Assembly: GCA_963556145.1 (NCBI GenBank)
Contig: OY744464.1
Location: 7,167,508-7,231,507, forward strand
DNA: 64,000 bases
Direction: 5' to 3'
From: Hygrocybe punicea
Taxonomy: Eukaryota; Basidiomycota; Agaricomycetes; Agaricales; Hygrophoraceae
Under the pieces are notes generated by a model, which saw nothing but the letters and a program-made list of their open reading frames with translations, had not been told where the DNA came from and searched no databases. Below are positions 1-12,578 of this stretch, one piece after another. How positions within the stretch are numbered: position 1 is the stretch's first letter; each line of letters begins with the position of its first letter. A program made the position numbers and the translations under genes.

Positions 1-467
1 GGATCGTATCGATAATTCATATTTTACCATACCGTCATCTACCACCATTTGGGATGACCAAATGTTATCTGGCCTCGGAATAAAATACAGAAACTTTCCA
101 ACCAAAAGTTGGGAGATAAAGTTTATGTGTGCTACATATTCTAAGCGTCTAGCAAAATTATAGGATAATTGTGCTGAAGGAGAACAATAGTGAAGAGGAT
201 TAGTTGCACAGGCTCTTATCATGCCAACTACTAGCATTTGGGACGTGACACCAATCACGCCGGTAACCACCGGCTTGATGTGCCGGAAATCTAATCACAA
301 TCCATTGCCTCGTTGTCTGAGTCCGACTCATCAGAAGATCTACAATGTCTTATTTCGGCTTAGTGCTTATTTAATCTTGCTTACGCTTTTCTCAGCGAAC
401 TTATCGAAGCTTTTTACATGCTTCTCGCTTTCTTGGTTGAGCTTATGCTTTCATATAGAGCCAACTG
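1..467. other. Outer flank of the first Plavaka-type element; no gene
   Basis: No convincing coding exon is visible. From about 360 to 455 there is a run of short related motifs of the GCTTAT / AGCTTTT / GCTTTC kind. Similar motifs reappear in reverse orientation near 6200-6345, on the other side of the two genes. This looks like the subterminal repeat zone of a CACTA-like element. I could not fix the terminal base or a target-site duplication on this side. Confidence 0.4.
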
Positions 468-3400
468 TTAAAATGCAATTTCATGACTATGGTGATCTAT
501 ATACTTGTTGACATAGTAAGAATGGAACGCATATAGAGTGTGCTGGAAGCCAAAATTACGTGGCAAACGCTGTTTACCATAGACCGCCATCAAATGTGCA
601 CCCCGCAGGATCATGTCCGTGTGTATTACTGACATCGCCCGTTGCCCTCTCACAATATGAGGTTTGACAATCCACATCCTGGTGAGCTCACAGGGCTGCA
701 AATCAGAAGGGATGAGCCATTCAACAAGTGCACAGGGGTACAGAATGTCGGCAAAGTGAAAATCAAAAAAAAGGCGTACACGTCCAACGTGTAAGCCACG
801 GAATCCGTCCTGTTCCTGGTCTTTGGCAATAAAGACTGTGTCGTATCGCGCTGCACCTTTATACCATGATGGTGTGGCTCGAATAACCTCCCGGTGCATA
901 CCACCAACTCCCGAGACATCACTGGGTGCATAGTAGATCGAGGTGGCCGAATGATACACACGTACTTGGCCTGAAAACACTGGACAGTCTTCTAGAGAAA
1001 CGTCGGCACCCGGAATTATGGAATCCGGATGTAATACATCATAAAGGAAGCGGCCAATATGTTCTTGAAGGCGTGGTTGCTGGATGTAGAGCATGAGTAC
1101 CTTCACATGGCCCGGATAACCTCGTGCTGTCATGGGTTTGAGTTATGAATTAACATATAGACACATTACACGTACCTTTGGTTCTTGCCAGCGAAACTTC
1201 ACCCTCGTATCTGTTTCCATCCACCGGGCCCTCGTCCACGTCATCATCGTTACCTGTCTCGTTGACAGTGGGCAACACGAGGGCAAGAGGGGCCACGTCG
1301 ACAATCACAGGTATCCCAGTGCTTGGGCCGTCAAGCATTTTACGGTGAGCAAAGTCGACCTTAGCTGCCGCAAGCTTGTCAAGCCTTTGATTAATGAGTA
1401 ACATTTGGCCCAGCGCTTTCCAGCGGCTCGATCGTCGCCAGGGCTTTTTGACAGCCTTTATGTGTTTTGACTCGGTGATTGAAGAACAAAGGCCATTGAG
1501 GGCCCCGAACTGTTGTATGCCGCGTTGGTAGTGGTCGAGGGAATGTTGTCGAGGGAGTACGAAGTTGTTACGGACACCAGTGTCAACAAAGATAACACGG
1601 TCTCGTCGGAAGTTGGCCAGAGCCATGTCAATTGCACATAACGTGTCCTCGTCTACAACTGACCGGCGTACATAATAACAGAAGTCCATGAATGAACTTA
1701 TTGCACGGACCATTTGGTCAGGTACATAACCAACAATTGCCGGCAAAAAGACCTGTTGAGAGCAATGAGGTACGATAATTTTATAGAGGCTATAATATAC
1801 CTTCATAAGTGCCTTGGAATCATCACCGGTCCATTGTTTGAAGTTTTGGCCCTGGTGGAACCGACGTAGACCAGGGAAGGCAGGGGCAGCCGCTATTCGA
1901 CGGTCTATATCAGCCAGCATCTTGCGTGCATTGGCCGGTGTGTGTGTGTGTTCTATATAGTCAACCACCCAGGTTACGAGGTGGTCCTTGAATGATCCTT
2001 TGATGACTTGGTGGAGGATATCGGGTGACAAGAGCTCATGGATATCGGCCCGCGGGAAGTATACTGTGAATGGCTGTTTGATTGGAGTAAATAAAGATAT
2101 CTTTTAGCGACATCGGCTAACATACTGTGACATCGCCGACCACGCCATACCCATTCCATAGTTCCTGAGCGGTGAACGCCTCTTGAAGTGCATCCGTATG
2201 CACATGTGATCGAAGCCCACATGGTTCCGCCGAATCCAGTTTATCTGCTGGTATAAGACACCTGAATATTCAATCAGCGAAGTGCATGGGTTTAAAATGA
2301 CGACTGTAGACTTACTTTGGACACCAGCCCTGAACTATACAGGCCAGTAATGCCTGTTCGGGGTAATCCGCAATATATGGTCCCACACCGTAAATGACAC
2401 GGCGGAAGTGTCCGTCACCACATCGGGTGACGCGTGGCTTGATCATATGCGGTTTGAGGGATTGAAGAATATGTGCCAGGGATGTGTGAAACAGTTGTCG
2501 GCGAAAGCGGCGGAAATCCGGGTCATCTTGAAACTCACGATCAGCTGGGCCAGGGAGGTTAGTTGCCGAACCTAAGGACAACAAAAAAACTCACTCTTTG
2601 CAATCGCAAGAAAGCCCACCAATGTCACAGCATTTCGATGTGCTCGACGGACATTATTATGTACAGGTCCAAGTGATGCATATAGTGGATAGTATTCATT
2701 CTGGCCAGTGGCGACTGACACGGTTGTTTTGTCGCTGCCTAACACGATAGGTGCAAACATAGCACCATGATTTTCTGGGTCTTCGGCAATGAGGTCCTGT
2801 CATTTCAAGGGTTGTTAGTTTCAGTTAGATTACCAATTGGGCAGCTTACCGCCTGCTCCCATGCCCAATTCCCAGAGAACAAATCGGTGTACTGTCGTTT
2901 GGCATTCTTGTAGACACGTTTGGGGGCATAGTCCATCTCTTTGGCGAAATCAGGGTTGCTGAGCTGGGATTCCATCACGTCCAAAAGATCACGATGCCAA
3001 ACATCATAGGTGGCCGTTTTCCAAGGTGGCGGATCCTCTGCCTCTATTTCACCGGCATATTCTACTTCAAACGACTTCCACGGTGCATCGCCAAGCTGTG
3101 TAGCGTCTATGGTAGAATATAGCTCCTTTTCATCCGCAAAAGGTGGATCCGACTCAGGATATAAAGCGGCTAGCAATTCCATATGTCGGTTGATTTTACC
3201 CGCAGACATCTCAACGTCATGGAACAGAAAATCTGCCAATTCGAACTCGGCCCGGCCCGCATATGGCGAATAATCATTCATAGCTTTGATAGTAGATGGG
3301 AAAGGGGGAGTATTGGGTGGAAGGTCATCACCTTCAGGATCGCAAGGGGTGCCTATCACATTTGGCATCAATATGGCAAGTGCAAGCATACCTGGAGTTG

Positions 3401-3686
3401 ACTCACCGTCGATGATGGGGTGGTTAACGATAAATTGTCCGTCAGCCATCCACACATGAGGGTTAGGTGAGCCACGATCAAGATCATGATCATCATAATT
3501 CGGTGTGTCATCCCGTTGAGATGGGGTGTCGCGAGGTGGTGTTTGTACGGGAGGATGATTCGGCGGTGGTTTTATGTGAGTATTTAAGTGCTGCGTACGG
3601 CCGGATCGGCTTCGGAAGTATCTGTTGCATCCTGGGTGGGGGCATGGAAACTGGAGAGGTTTGAAGAACTTCTTTATTCTCTGCAT
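468..3686 (-). CDS. Plavaka-type (CACTA-like) transposase, spliced
   Basis: This gene runs right to left from an ATG at 3686. The first exon (about 2850-3686) opens with a C2H2 zinc finger, CPHPGC...H...H, and is followed by a Pro/Asp-rich stretch. Further exons are read at about 2595-2796, 2316-2571, 2130-2263, 1170-2066 and 468-1115, joined by GT-AG introns. Conserved blocks include VLGSDKTTVSVATG, HNNVRRAHRNAV, GPYIADYPEQ, VQGWCP, ITESKHIKAVKKPWRRSSR and the C-terminal VNKY-DHHS-EIAF. All of these recur in the transposase at 13513-16803, so the two are homologues. A known family trait is that the protein acts in the nucleus on element ends; that role is not shown here. The reading frame looks intact. 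One intron of the 13.5-kb homologue, between DRR and IAAAP, is absent here. Confidence 0.8.
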
Positions 3687-3833
3687 TGATGGATTGAGCT
3701 GGCGTATGTTGGCTGTGAGGTTGGCGGCCTGAGTGAGAACACGTGTGGTCCTGTATCATTGTAAACTCAGCCACGATAAAAAGGTACAAGATATATCAAA
3801 ACGAACCATTTCCCACATTAACCGCTTTGCTCA

Positions 3834-5980
3834 ATGCCCAACAAAAAAAAACTGGTGATCACGTCCGACATCACTTCTGATGTCTCCTTGGCTGGTCGGA
3901 TGACCACTCGTACTGGGAATAGGGATCGCGTCGTCGGTCTCCCTGACATGCCAGCAAAAAGGGCCACAAAAGAAGAGGTAGCTGCTAAAAAAACCGCGGC
4001 TGAGCACGAGAAGGCCCACAAATTTGCAACTAACCTCGAGGCCGTGAAAAAGGTAGCCGCAATTGAGGATGCTCTGAACCAAGCAGAGACTGCAAAAGAC
4101 GCCAACGCGAACCAACCCATATCGACCAAGTTGAAGCGGGTGCATCGCAGGGTCTCGTCTACCATCACTGCAGATCCAGTGTTACAAGGTAACACCTTGT
4201 AAACACAAAGTTATTGTACTCACTTAATATGAAGGTACAACCTCGGCACCTGGTGACGTGTCCGATGTGGATGGCCCACGAGAAAATAGTGAAACTGATA
4301 TCTATGAGGATGATGAAAATGATATTAGTAATGAAGCAGGATCAACATACGAAGACGACGAGTTCAGCCACGAAGAGAGTGACAAGGACATCTCCAAGCC
4401 AGCCTCCAAGGCCAGCAAGGAGGTGGAGATCAAGGTGCGAAAAAGCAAACTGCGTGCTGATAAGGGAGAAGAAGCGAGGTTACGTGTCACGGCTCACCGC
4501 ATGTACCCGGATCCGGGAAGCAAGCGCAAGGCAGATATTCACACTTCCCCCAAGAAACAGTTTGTGATGCCCCTTATGTGTCATGCTCTCATTACTACGT
4601 AATCTCTTGTGTTTCCTTAGATCAATGGCCAAACGTCCGAAACCCACAGCAGCCCTCGTCGGCATGATCAAAAACTGGGAGTCGAAGGTTCCTGCTGGCT
4701 CTCCCCAGACTACTACTCATACTAGCTTCACAAGCACGAAGACCACTCAGTCGGATATGTTTCAATCTGGTGGTATCAGCGACAATGAGGCCGAATTAGT
4801 ATATGTCCAAGGTCCCATCAAAGTAAAATCCGAACCCGGTATCACACCTCGTGTACGTTCATCCGATAAACTATTGATGTGTCACTGATACGAGCAGCAG
4901 GCCCAACCTATTGCCAAAGTCCGTGTTGCCACAGGTACCGCTGTTGACTTGGATCAAGGGTCGATGCGTAAACAGAAGGAGAAATCGCGGAAGGGGAAGG
5001 CGACACTCAGGGATCTGCCTGATCAAGCGACAATCAAGTTCAGTGCGCTGTACATACCCAACGTCAAACTCTATGTGGGCACATTACCTGCTTGGGCCGA
5101 ACCTGATGTAGGCGTGCTCAAAGAAATATGGGACAACATCTATGCGAAGATTGAGTGCAGTTGGGATAAGGATGAGACGACTCGTCTCCTTGTACGTCAA
5201 ACTACATATTATTTCTCACACATACTTCTCTTGACCACTTTTAGATCGGTTATCGCCTCGAGTCGTGGCACAACACGTTTGCACAGCATGCCATGCTCGC
5301 CGTCGAAGCGCTACTCACTGGAGAAGAGTTCCCTACGAAAGAAGATCGTGCAAAGAAAGCCATTGAATGTCTCGGAACGAATCCGGCAAATCGTCCATTC
5401 TACTGGAAGCAACGACCAGATGGGAAAAAGCTGGTGCGTTGCTGGGATACGCGAATACATTGCAGTAACTGACATCGGCAAACTGTCAGCTTTTTCAGTC
5501 TGACGTGATTACTTTCACCTTGTCTCCGCACTTCAAGCACACGAAGAATGCGACGGACCTTCTGTTCCAGGAGCAACACCCCATTGGTGCTTTGATTCTG
5601 TCTATCCAAGCCGTAGAAATTCAGCTTATCTTCTATGGATTTTCACTGATTTCTGTTCATAGGTGGAGCGAGCTTTTTCCTGTTGGGTCACTGGTGAAGA
5701 AGTGATTCCTGCGCAAAAACTTGGGCATTTCTCTCAGGAAAACTATGGCGATCGAGAAGTTCTTGGTGCAAATGGTGTTATGAAGATTGAGAAACGGGCT
5801 TCAGGTCTGCTCCCCTCAGTGAAAAAGTTGTCGGCCAAACAATGGTTTGAAATCACCACTGCGGCAAAAAGGCATGCCTTCGATAACAGGAGTGAACCTT
5901 CTCTCCCGGCCACGTCTGTGGATGTCAGCGATGACGAAGGATTTTTGCTGGAGCAATCGGATTCCGAGGACGAGGCTTGA
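3834..5980 (+). CDS. DUF6532-like partner protein of the first Plavaka element
   Basis: This gene starts 147 bp from the transposase ATG on the opposite strand and ends at a TGA at 5978-5980. About five exons are joined by GT-AG introns. The N-terminus is Lys-rich and Ala/Glu-rich (RATKEEVAAKK), consistent with a coiled coil. An acidic and basic low-complexity stretch follows. The C-terminal half reads ...LYVGTLPAWAEP..., FTLSPHFKHTKNATDLLF and HPIGALILSIQAVERAFSCW, and the protein ends in an acidic tail. The order and several motifs match the protein at 10340-12578 (GTLAPWEQP, KPVGALVLALQAV, GYFSKTNW). A DUF6532 relationship is inferred from the pattern of the C-terminal half. Function is unknown; pairing with a transposase suggests a transposition accessory role. 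Confidence 0.65.
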
Positions 5981-6282
5981 GTGCTCGCAGGTGAGTTTTT
6001 TGCCTCACAACACATGGACCGTCGGTCAACGGTGACAACTTTGTGGCAGAATTGGCTACCTATATACCAGTTCGGAACAAACGCGGCCGCGCATATATCC
6101 ATGTTCCACTCACTACGTCTTACCCTTGGTAGTCAATACGGACTTAGATTCTTTGTTTACCCCAATATTACTGCTGCTTCCGTCTCCATGTCCCTATTCT
6201 TCAAATAAGCTAGTACTGAGAGCTAAAAGCAATGCGCTTATTAGAAAGCTAACGGCTCTTTTACCAGCTTTTTCGCTCCTAG
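5981..6282. other. 3' flank and subterminal zone, no gene
   Basis: From about 6205 this stretch contains repeated AGCT-core words (AAGCTAG, AGAGCTAAAAGC, GAAAGCTAACGGC, CCAGCTTTTTCGC). It probably belongs to the terminal region of one of the two adjoining transposons. Confidence 0.4.
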
Positions 6283-6343
6283 AAAAGCTGGGCGAGCTTA
6301 TATTAGCGGACCGACCCCGCTAATATAAGCTCGCCGAGCTTTT
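6283..6343. repeat. Near-perfect 27-bp-arm palindrome with a 7-nt loop
   Basis: The core arms are 6291-6309 and 6317-6335, a perfect 19-bp inverted match (GGCGAGCTTATATTAGCGG). After one mismatch the pairing continues out to 6283 and 6343. The loop is ACCGACC. It lies exactly between the Plavaka gene pair and the pogo-like transposase and overlaps the last codons of the latter. It could be two transposon ends abutting head to head or a hairpin terminus. Confidence 0.8.
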
Positions 6344-8628
6344 TGCTTTTCGTGCTTTTCGTGCTTATATAAGCTGAATAAGCACGCCAAAGCCGATGTG
6401 TAAATCTTCTGATGCTCTGAGTCTTCTCCGTCATCGTAACCATCGCCATCGTCGCCGCCATCGCCTTCCTCAACACGCTTTGGTCTTTTCAGGAGTACCT
6501 CAGGTTCGTAGTCCTTCCACTTTGGTTTTTTCCACTGAACACGCCTTTTCTCCCATTTGGCAGCTTCCTTCTCGTCTTCCCACTGTTTTATGTCATCGGC
6601 AAACTTCACCTTCTTTGCCCCGTTTCTCTCCCTGATCTCATTGTTCTTTTTGTTCCATTCTGCCAACTCCACTGCTCGACTCTCCCTTTGCACCTGTCTT
6701 TTCTCTTTTGCCACAACTTCATCCTCTCTTTCTTGTGCGTCTGCGAGACACAGGTTGAAAAATTCATCGCCTGAGAACCATTTTGCTTTTCCATCACCCA
6801 TCATCCGCTTCTTTCCTTTCTTTTTCTTCTTCTCCTCCGCTGCCTGCAACTGTCCCTGCACTCGATCAACATACATCCCAGCTAACACAACCCCTGCCTG
6901 CATCCCTAGCAATGACTCTTTCCTTGCTGATGCCCTGCCCTCGGAATCTCGCAATGCATTTTGTAAGTCTTCCTCTCGGCTTGTCAATGGTGCCATTTCC
7001 AGAAGATGAGAATAGCGTGATGTTCGGATTGGTGAGACTGTCGATGGCTTGAATGCGGGCAGCGTTGATGTGGATTTAAGAGGTGATTCCGAGGTCAGAA
7101 ATGAAGCTGATGTCGATGCCAGTTGATCCACAGCTGTGCGTACAAAGAATGGTGTGTTTGAAGGTCCTGGTGAGGTACGTTGATCTGAATCTTCTGTCGC
7201 TGTGAACGCTGATGCTTGTAATTGTTGATAGTCCATGTAATCCCGGATCATGCCCGACATTGCCCTAATAGGGCTCAACTGCTGAACTGGCAGTGTACTA
7301 TGGGTCGATGTTTCAAGACTTGGCGCCATCATCTGCTCCGTGATAACATCTGGATTGAAGGGAATAATACCTGTTCTACGGAATGCAGACTTGATGGTTG
7401 TTGCCGTGAGTGTTTTGACATGTGCCTCCGCATACACTGCCAGAAAATTGGTCTTGTCCACAGTTGTACCGTTTCTTTCCCAGCGGTCGCGAACCTCGCT
7501 CCAGTTACGTTTCATGGCAGCAAATACAACGACATCAAGGCCTTGGTAAACATGGGTGCTGTGTGATGGGTAGCCTATCACCTCAATTCGGTGGGTCCGT
7601 GCATATTCCAGAAAGGCACGGGTATAATGTGAATTGTGTCCATCTACAAGTAGGAGGCGACGTCGGTTTCCTGCCTTCTCACGTGTTGCTTTATCAAAAC
7701 TCTCGATCCATGCTCGCCCGAGCTCGCCATCTGTGTATCCTTTCTTGGAATAGCCCAAACTTTGTTACTGGTAAGTGCTCTTGATACCCAAGACACAAGA
7801 CAACACTCACGATGCATTTGCGGGATTTCCCTGCTTCCAGCTTGCCTGAAATCCCTCACCCTTGAATATCACAGCAGGAGGAAGTGCTGTTCCATCCCCG
7901 CAAATGGTGACAGTAACGGTAATGTTCTCTCTATCTCCGCTTCGCTGCTGATGTTGAGTTTTCTTTCCAGCAGCTCCAAAAACTCTTTCCTTCTGGCCAA
8001 TACCCTTCTGGAAACCAGACTCGTCGGCACCATATTTGCATTCATCAGCAATCCGATCCTCACCACCTTCTCCCTCCACAACCGTTTCTAGCAACTTGAA
8101 AAAACCCTCTTTTGTTACAGGATTGACAGCTCGTGCTCGAGCTTTGTCCAAAGGATGGGACCAATATGCACAGAGTTTGTCAGAGTTGTCTGAGATGAAA
8201 CGGTGAGTCCACTGTTTTCCTACTCCCTCTTCTGGAAACTTATCACCCCAACGTGCATGGGCTATTTCATCGACATGCTCCTTGATCCGTTTATGACTAA
8301 GAGGAAAGCCACGATCAGCACATGCAATTGCATAGTCCACCACAGCATTAATTTCCTCTGTCGACAGCCATTTCTGCTCCTCGTGAGCATCATGGTGACT
8401 CCGGCCCCCATGGATTCTTCTTCCTAGTGTTGATTTCGAGAGCTTGACTACCTTTTTGGTCTCTTGAGAGCATTCATCCTCTGCTTGTTTGCATATTTGC
8501 TTGAGGCTGTGGGGGTTACTTGAGGCAAGGGCCTCCCTGTGGATTTGAATAGCACGTTGCATCCATTGTTCCTTTAGGTTACTGTACTCTTTTTTCTTTC
8601 TCCTTTGGGATTTTGCACGTCCAGGCAT
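6298..8628 (-). CDS. pogo/Fot1-like DDE transposase (Tc1/mariner superfamily)
   Basis: There are two exons. Exon 1 (about 7811-8628, ATG at 8628) and exon 2 (about 6298-7759) are joined by a GTGAGT...AAAG intron of about 51 bp. The N-terminal quarter is basic with helix-turn-helix-like segments (LKQICKQAEDE, STLGRRIHGG) and a CENP-B/Psq-like segment, suiting a DNA-binding domain. The catalytic region shows YGADESGF, LLLVDGHNSHYT and YQGLDVVVFAAMKRNW, which I read as the three acidic residues of a DDE_1-type nuclease. The C-terminal third is a highly charged Lys/Glu coiled coil, as is common in this family. The frame is intact. The last codons run through repeats of the element end, so the true stop is somewhat uncertain. 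TIRs were not resolved. Confidence 0.8.
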
Positions 8629-9080
8629 TTTGTGTGTGTCGACAAATGAAACCAGCTACGATGAAAATTTTGAGGCAAGGAATGTGAGGCTAGATTAGGA
8701 AGGTGTGATGTGACAGATGCACCTGATAAGATAACGTATTCACTTCGTCCAAATCCTTTAAAATAATGATTGTCACTCTGTTCTGGATCATAAACCCCAA
8801 GCAAATCATTCAGGTGTGAGCATGAAACAAATCATTTGAACTGGCCAATCCTCTAATAAGATAAGCCTTTGTTCTCTTTGAGATAATTGAGTTATAACAT
8901 TTCACATTTAGCCTCGCCCTGAAAGGATTGTTGTCTCAAAAGACAACCTTTCACTGGATTTCCTCAATACAATTATCTGAGGTAGCTAACATATGTACAA
9001 TCATACCGAGAAAAACTCCATGGCAAAAGGGCTTGTGGTTGGCTCAAAAATCAGATTTGTCCCAAATGGTGGTATGTTCC
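8629..9080. other. Intergenic stretch upstream of the pogo-like gene
   Basis: No exon was recognised. A small hairpin, GTTGTCT-CAAA-AGACAAC, is at 8930-8947. The stretch probably contains the other end of the pogo-like element and the 5' side of the interrupted gene that follows. Confidence 0.4.
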
Positions 9081-9629
9081 CAAATGGTAGTAGATGACGG
9101 TAGGGGAGACGCGGAAATTGTTCCAGGAATTTGCTCAAGATGCAAAGATAGTCATAGAAGACGCTGTAATTGTGGATATATGGGCTAAGTCCGGCGGGTG
9201 TGTTACTTCGTCGTACTACTCTATCAATACTCACATTTAGGTATAGCCATCCAGCCATGGTCTCACTTTGTGGACGAATAATCTCTGACAATCTTCTATT
9301 ATTACTGAATCACTCCTCCATTTTGTCATACCAAAGCTGGCAACAATTTCCTACATCGAAGCTCTATGATGAGATCGCAGCGTATGATACTTTTCGTTCC
9401 ATGCGGGAGTCCCTACTCGAGCACTCAGACCAAGCGGTGGCCGCATTACGACTCCTCCGAAGTCACTTTGCTGGGTATCTTGATAATGTCCAGCTACCCC
9501 CAGAGCAGGAGGATTCTGCCGATTTCTTGACAGCGGAGGGCGTGTTATTGAGGCCGGTCATACAGCAGCGGTCCTACAAGATGGTGTCACCTCTCTTAGA
9601 CGGCTATATCCGAACCGTGATCCTCCCTC
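9081..9629 (+). pseudogene. 5' part of a nuclease-like host gene split by Plavaka-A
   Basis: An exon near 9090-9192 reads ...DAKIVIEDAVIVDIWAKSGG and is followed by a GT-AG intron ending near 9239. Further exons continue to ...DGYIRTVILP at 9628. The Plavaka-A TIR starts at 9630. The 3' part of the gene resumes at 21583 in the same frame if one TC dinucleotide (9628-9629, repeated at 21581-21582) is counted once. The start codon was not identified. No family could be named for this half; it is Leu-rich and helical. It is scored as disrupted because the element separates it from the rest of the coding sequence by 12 kb. Confidence 0.6.
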
Positions 9630-10339
9630 CATCAGCAAAATCCGGGGTCCTTTTTGAAACCCTTGAGACCCTTTTTCAAGATGCAAAAGAAGCAAAAGTT
9701 GCGGAAGATGTCCAAGCTCCCCCACCTTTTCCAAGGTAGGTGCCATTCCTTGGAAAAGGTGTTTCGTCTTGGAAAAGAGTCTCCACCTTGGAAAACTTGA
9801 TCTACCTTGAGAAAACCAGGAGAAGGAGGTGAAAAGGACCCTCCTTTTTTCAAGAGGTTGGCCTTTTTCAAGTTCGACTGTCTCACGAAAAAGTTGCCCA
9901 TTTTTTGAAAAAGTGGCTCAAGTTGTAAAAGTAGTTCCCCCTTTTCAAACCGTTCTACCCTTTTCCGACAATAAAATTTTATTATTCAAAATGGCCCATT
10001 TGGGCGACAGGAGAACGGAGGGGACGGAAGGGACAAAGTTGGTGAGAAATGAGGCCGGCTCGTTGCATGTGCCAGTGATGGAAAAATAAAAGGACAGCGA
10101 CACAAACATGGAAATGGTGGGGTAGTAGAAGACTTGAAGAACTAACTCGGAGGTAGTACTAGATGCAAAAGCAGCAGGTTGGGATGAGGAACGATGTGAA
10201 AGAAAGTCGCTGATGGGACAAGAAAGGATGGTGGTGCAGAAAGACGACACAGAGGCGCGACTTGGAGGGGCATGGATTTCGTGAGGATATTGCTAAAAGG
10301 AAATTAGATATGGTGTAAATGGTTGGGAATAACTCACCA

Positions 10340-12578
10340 TTATTCCATCAGAATGTCGTTGTCACCATCAACAATGTCATCATCTCCCTCCTCGGCCACC
10401 AAGTCTTCATCGCCATCCTCGAGTTCATAGTCAGATGAGTCCAACGAAGCGCATAAAATCTCGACGGCATCAATCTTCTTCTGCCTGGCATACAGACTCG
10501 CGCTCTCTAGAATTTTTGCCCACTGGCCCTCTTTGAGCTTCCCAATTAATTTTAGCAGGGACGACACTTTCTTGACAAAGATGTCTTTGCCGTCAACTCT
10601 TTCAATACGATCGGCCCAATTTGTCTTCGAGAAGTATCCGGGCGGCCCACGAGGAATATGCTTCACACCGTCCTGATGGTACAACAGTGCACGTTTACTC
10701 TAATAAAGCGGAGATTGTGTAGTTGGGTGGATCAGGAAAAGTAGTTACGTGAGCTTACTGCTTGTAGAGCTAGCACCAGGGCCCCTACGGGTTTATCGGT
10801 CAAACGCTGAGCAAGATGGATACTTGAAATGGTGGAGATATGGGTAGAAAGAGTGGCCAACACGAGGGAAGACTGGAAAATTCCCTGGAAAAAAAAGTGG
10901 AAGGTGAGCATTGGCAGCCGAAACGAGATGTAGAAATGTCATACAATTGGCACTTGACCATCAGAGACTGTTTTGTAGTAGAATGGGCAGCTTCTATCAT
11001 CATCGCCCAACATCCAAGTTACGTAGGTAGCACGGGCTTCGGGTGTGTCCAAGTCTAACTCGATGAACAGCTTTTCAAGCTGGTTCATGGCAGTCGAGGC
11101 GAATTTGTTGCGCCAGTCTGCCAAGCGATCATCGGCCTCAAAAACATTCAGTCTGAGATCCCTGTAAGAGGCGCAAAATATACGTACCAGTTTAGAAACG
11201 GTCCACAAAAGATCGTCCTTGAGCTGAGAGTTGAAATCGGGGAAACTGGCATACCACGTTTGGCGGAGTTGTTCATCGGTGGGCTGTTCCCATGGCGCCA
11301 AGGTGCCCATTAATTCGCGAAGCTGGGGTACGAATCTGCTGCGGAAGCCTTCCCGAACTGCTGCCGGTAAATGGTTCATAGTAAGGTCATCCTTTTTTAC
11401 TTCACCGCCGCGAACGCCACGCTTAGCTTCCAGTGAGTCATGGCTGTCAAGATGGATCTTGACGAGAGAGCGAATGCCCGGCTGTATAGTGGTCAACGGA
11501 GATGGACTCGGACATGAAAGAAAAAGACAGCTAACCGTCGCTGGTTTCAACGTAGTGCCGCCACCATAGTAGCGGACAGGCTTTTTGCTGGCAGCCTGAG
11601 AGAGGGCCAACCTTTCTTGCGTGTCGTCGCCATCACTGATGCCACCCAGCGCATTTTCATCATGTTCGGGGGTAGTTATCCTGTCACTGGTTGACATTGG
11701 GTGAGAAATGGTTGCCGGCGTTTTCCAGTTAGTACGAAGTCCTCCAATCTTGGCCATACTAGTAGCAGGCTTGCCCTTCTTCTTGAGCGGTGGTCTTGAA
11801 ACAGCACAACATTTAAATGAGAGAGTAAACAACTTATAGTTAGAATGGCAGTATTCGTGAGATGACATAGTAAAAGACTTAGCGCTCACCCGTCAACATC
11901 ACCATCAATGATTTTCCGCTTTTGGGTGGGCAGCTGATCATCATCAAGGTAGGCAAGGGCGTATTGGGCGATGACTTCTTTCCTAAACTCAGTCTTCTTA
12001 GCTTTTTTTTCGACCCGCTTCCTCTCCCTCTCGGCGTCAGCATCGTTTGGCTCACAATCCTCCACCGTTCCCTGCTTTGTTACTGTCCGAGCCTCCGCTG
12101 CCATTGAGGCCGCCACTGGGAAGGTAACCATTTCCTCCAAGTCTTCGTCAGTATCTGAAATCAATAAATTGACGTGGTACTTGGATAGGGCTTCTGAAAA
12201 GTCAGTGCAAGACATACCGTCCATTGCTGCCAAGTCCAACGCTGCTGCCTTTATCTCAGCCACTCTCTTCGCGGCTGCATTCTGGGCAACAGGCCTGGAA
12301 GTCTTTATTTTCGTGCTGACAGGTGGGTGGTCCGCAGTGCTGTCAATTAACCTGTCCTGATCATTCATCTCGTTTTCCTTCCTAGACACGCCCAGGATAG
12401 CCGCTGTCCTAGTGTCGGATAGCCTTTGCTTTTCTTGTTCTTTCAGTGCATTTGCGGCCGCAACTTCGGCAGAGGTCCTTCGGGGTTTAGGTTTGTCGGG
12501 CGCTCCAGGCATTGTATCACGTCCCGGCCTCAGGCTGAGGGTCATTTGAGGAACCACAGTTTGTTTTTTAGGGGGCAT
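10340..12578 (-). CDS. DUF6532-like partner protein of Plavaka-A (copy 1)
   Basis: The start is the ATG at 12578 (MPPKKQ...) and the last exon ends with an acidic tail (...DDDIVDGDNDILME) at 10340. Exon 1 (about 11886-12578) is Lys/Ala/Glu-rich with RRTSAEVAAANALKEQEKQR, a likely coiled coil. Later exons carry GTLAPWEQPTDEQLRQTW, DDLLWTVSKL, FYYKTVSDGQ, LTDKPVGALVLALQAV and GYFSKTNWADRIERVDGKD. These correspond one for one to the protein at 3834-5980. Frames join cleanly across GT-AG introns near 11770-11880, 11490-11530, 11160-11185, 10840-10950 and 10690-10770. It is transcribed away from the transposase across a shared intergenic region. Its function is unknown. Confidence 0.65.

Larger units (their letters stand above)
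330..6309. mobile_element. Plavaka-type two-gene DNA transposon, ends not fixed
   Basis: The unit is inferred from two divergent genes (transposase on minus, DUF6532-like on plus) sharing a short central promoter region. It is bounded on both sides by AGCTT-rich subterminal repeats. The same gene pair makes up the well-bounded element at 9630-21580. The right edge may lie at or near the palindrome at 6283-6343. The left edge lies within the first few hundred bases or outside the window. Confidence 0.5.

Noticed and set aside
6557..7009. Plus-strand open frames opposite the pogo-like gene
   Set aside because: They are antisense shadows of a Lys/Glu-rich coding region, without motifs or splice support.
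8921..8952. Hairpin as a terminator
   Set aside because: Intrinsic hairpin terminators are a bacterial feature. In this eukaryotic context the small hairpin has no supported role.
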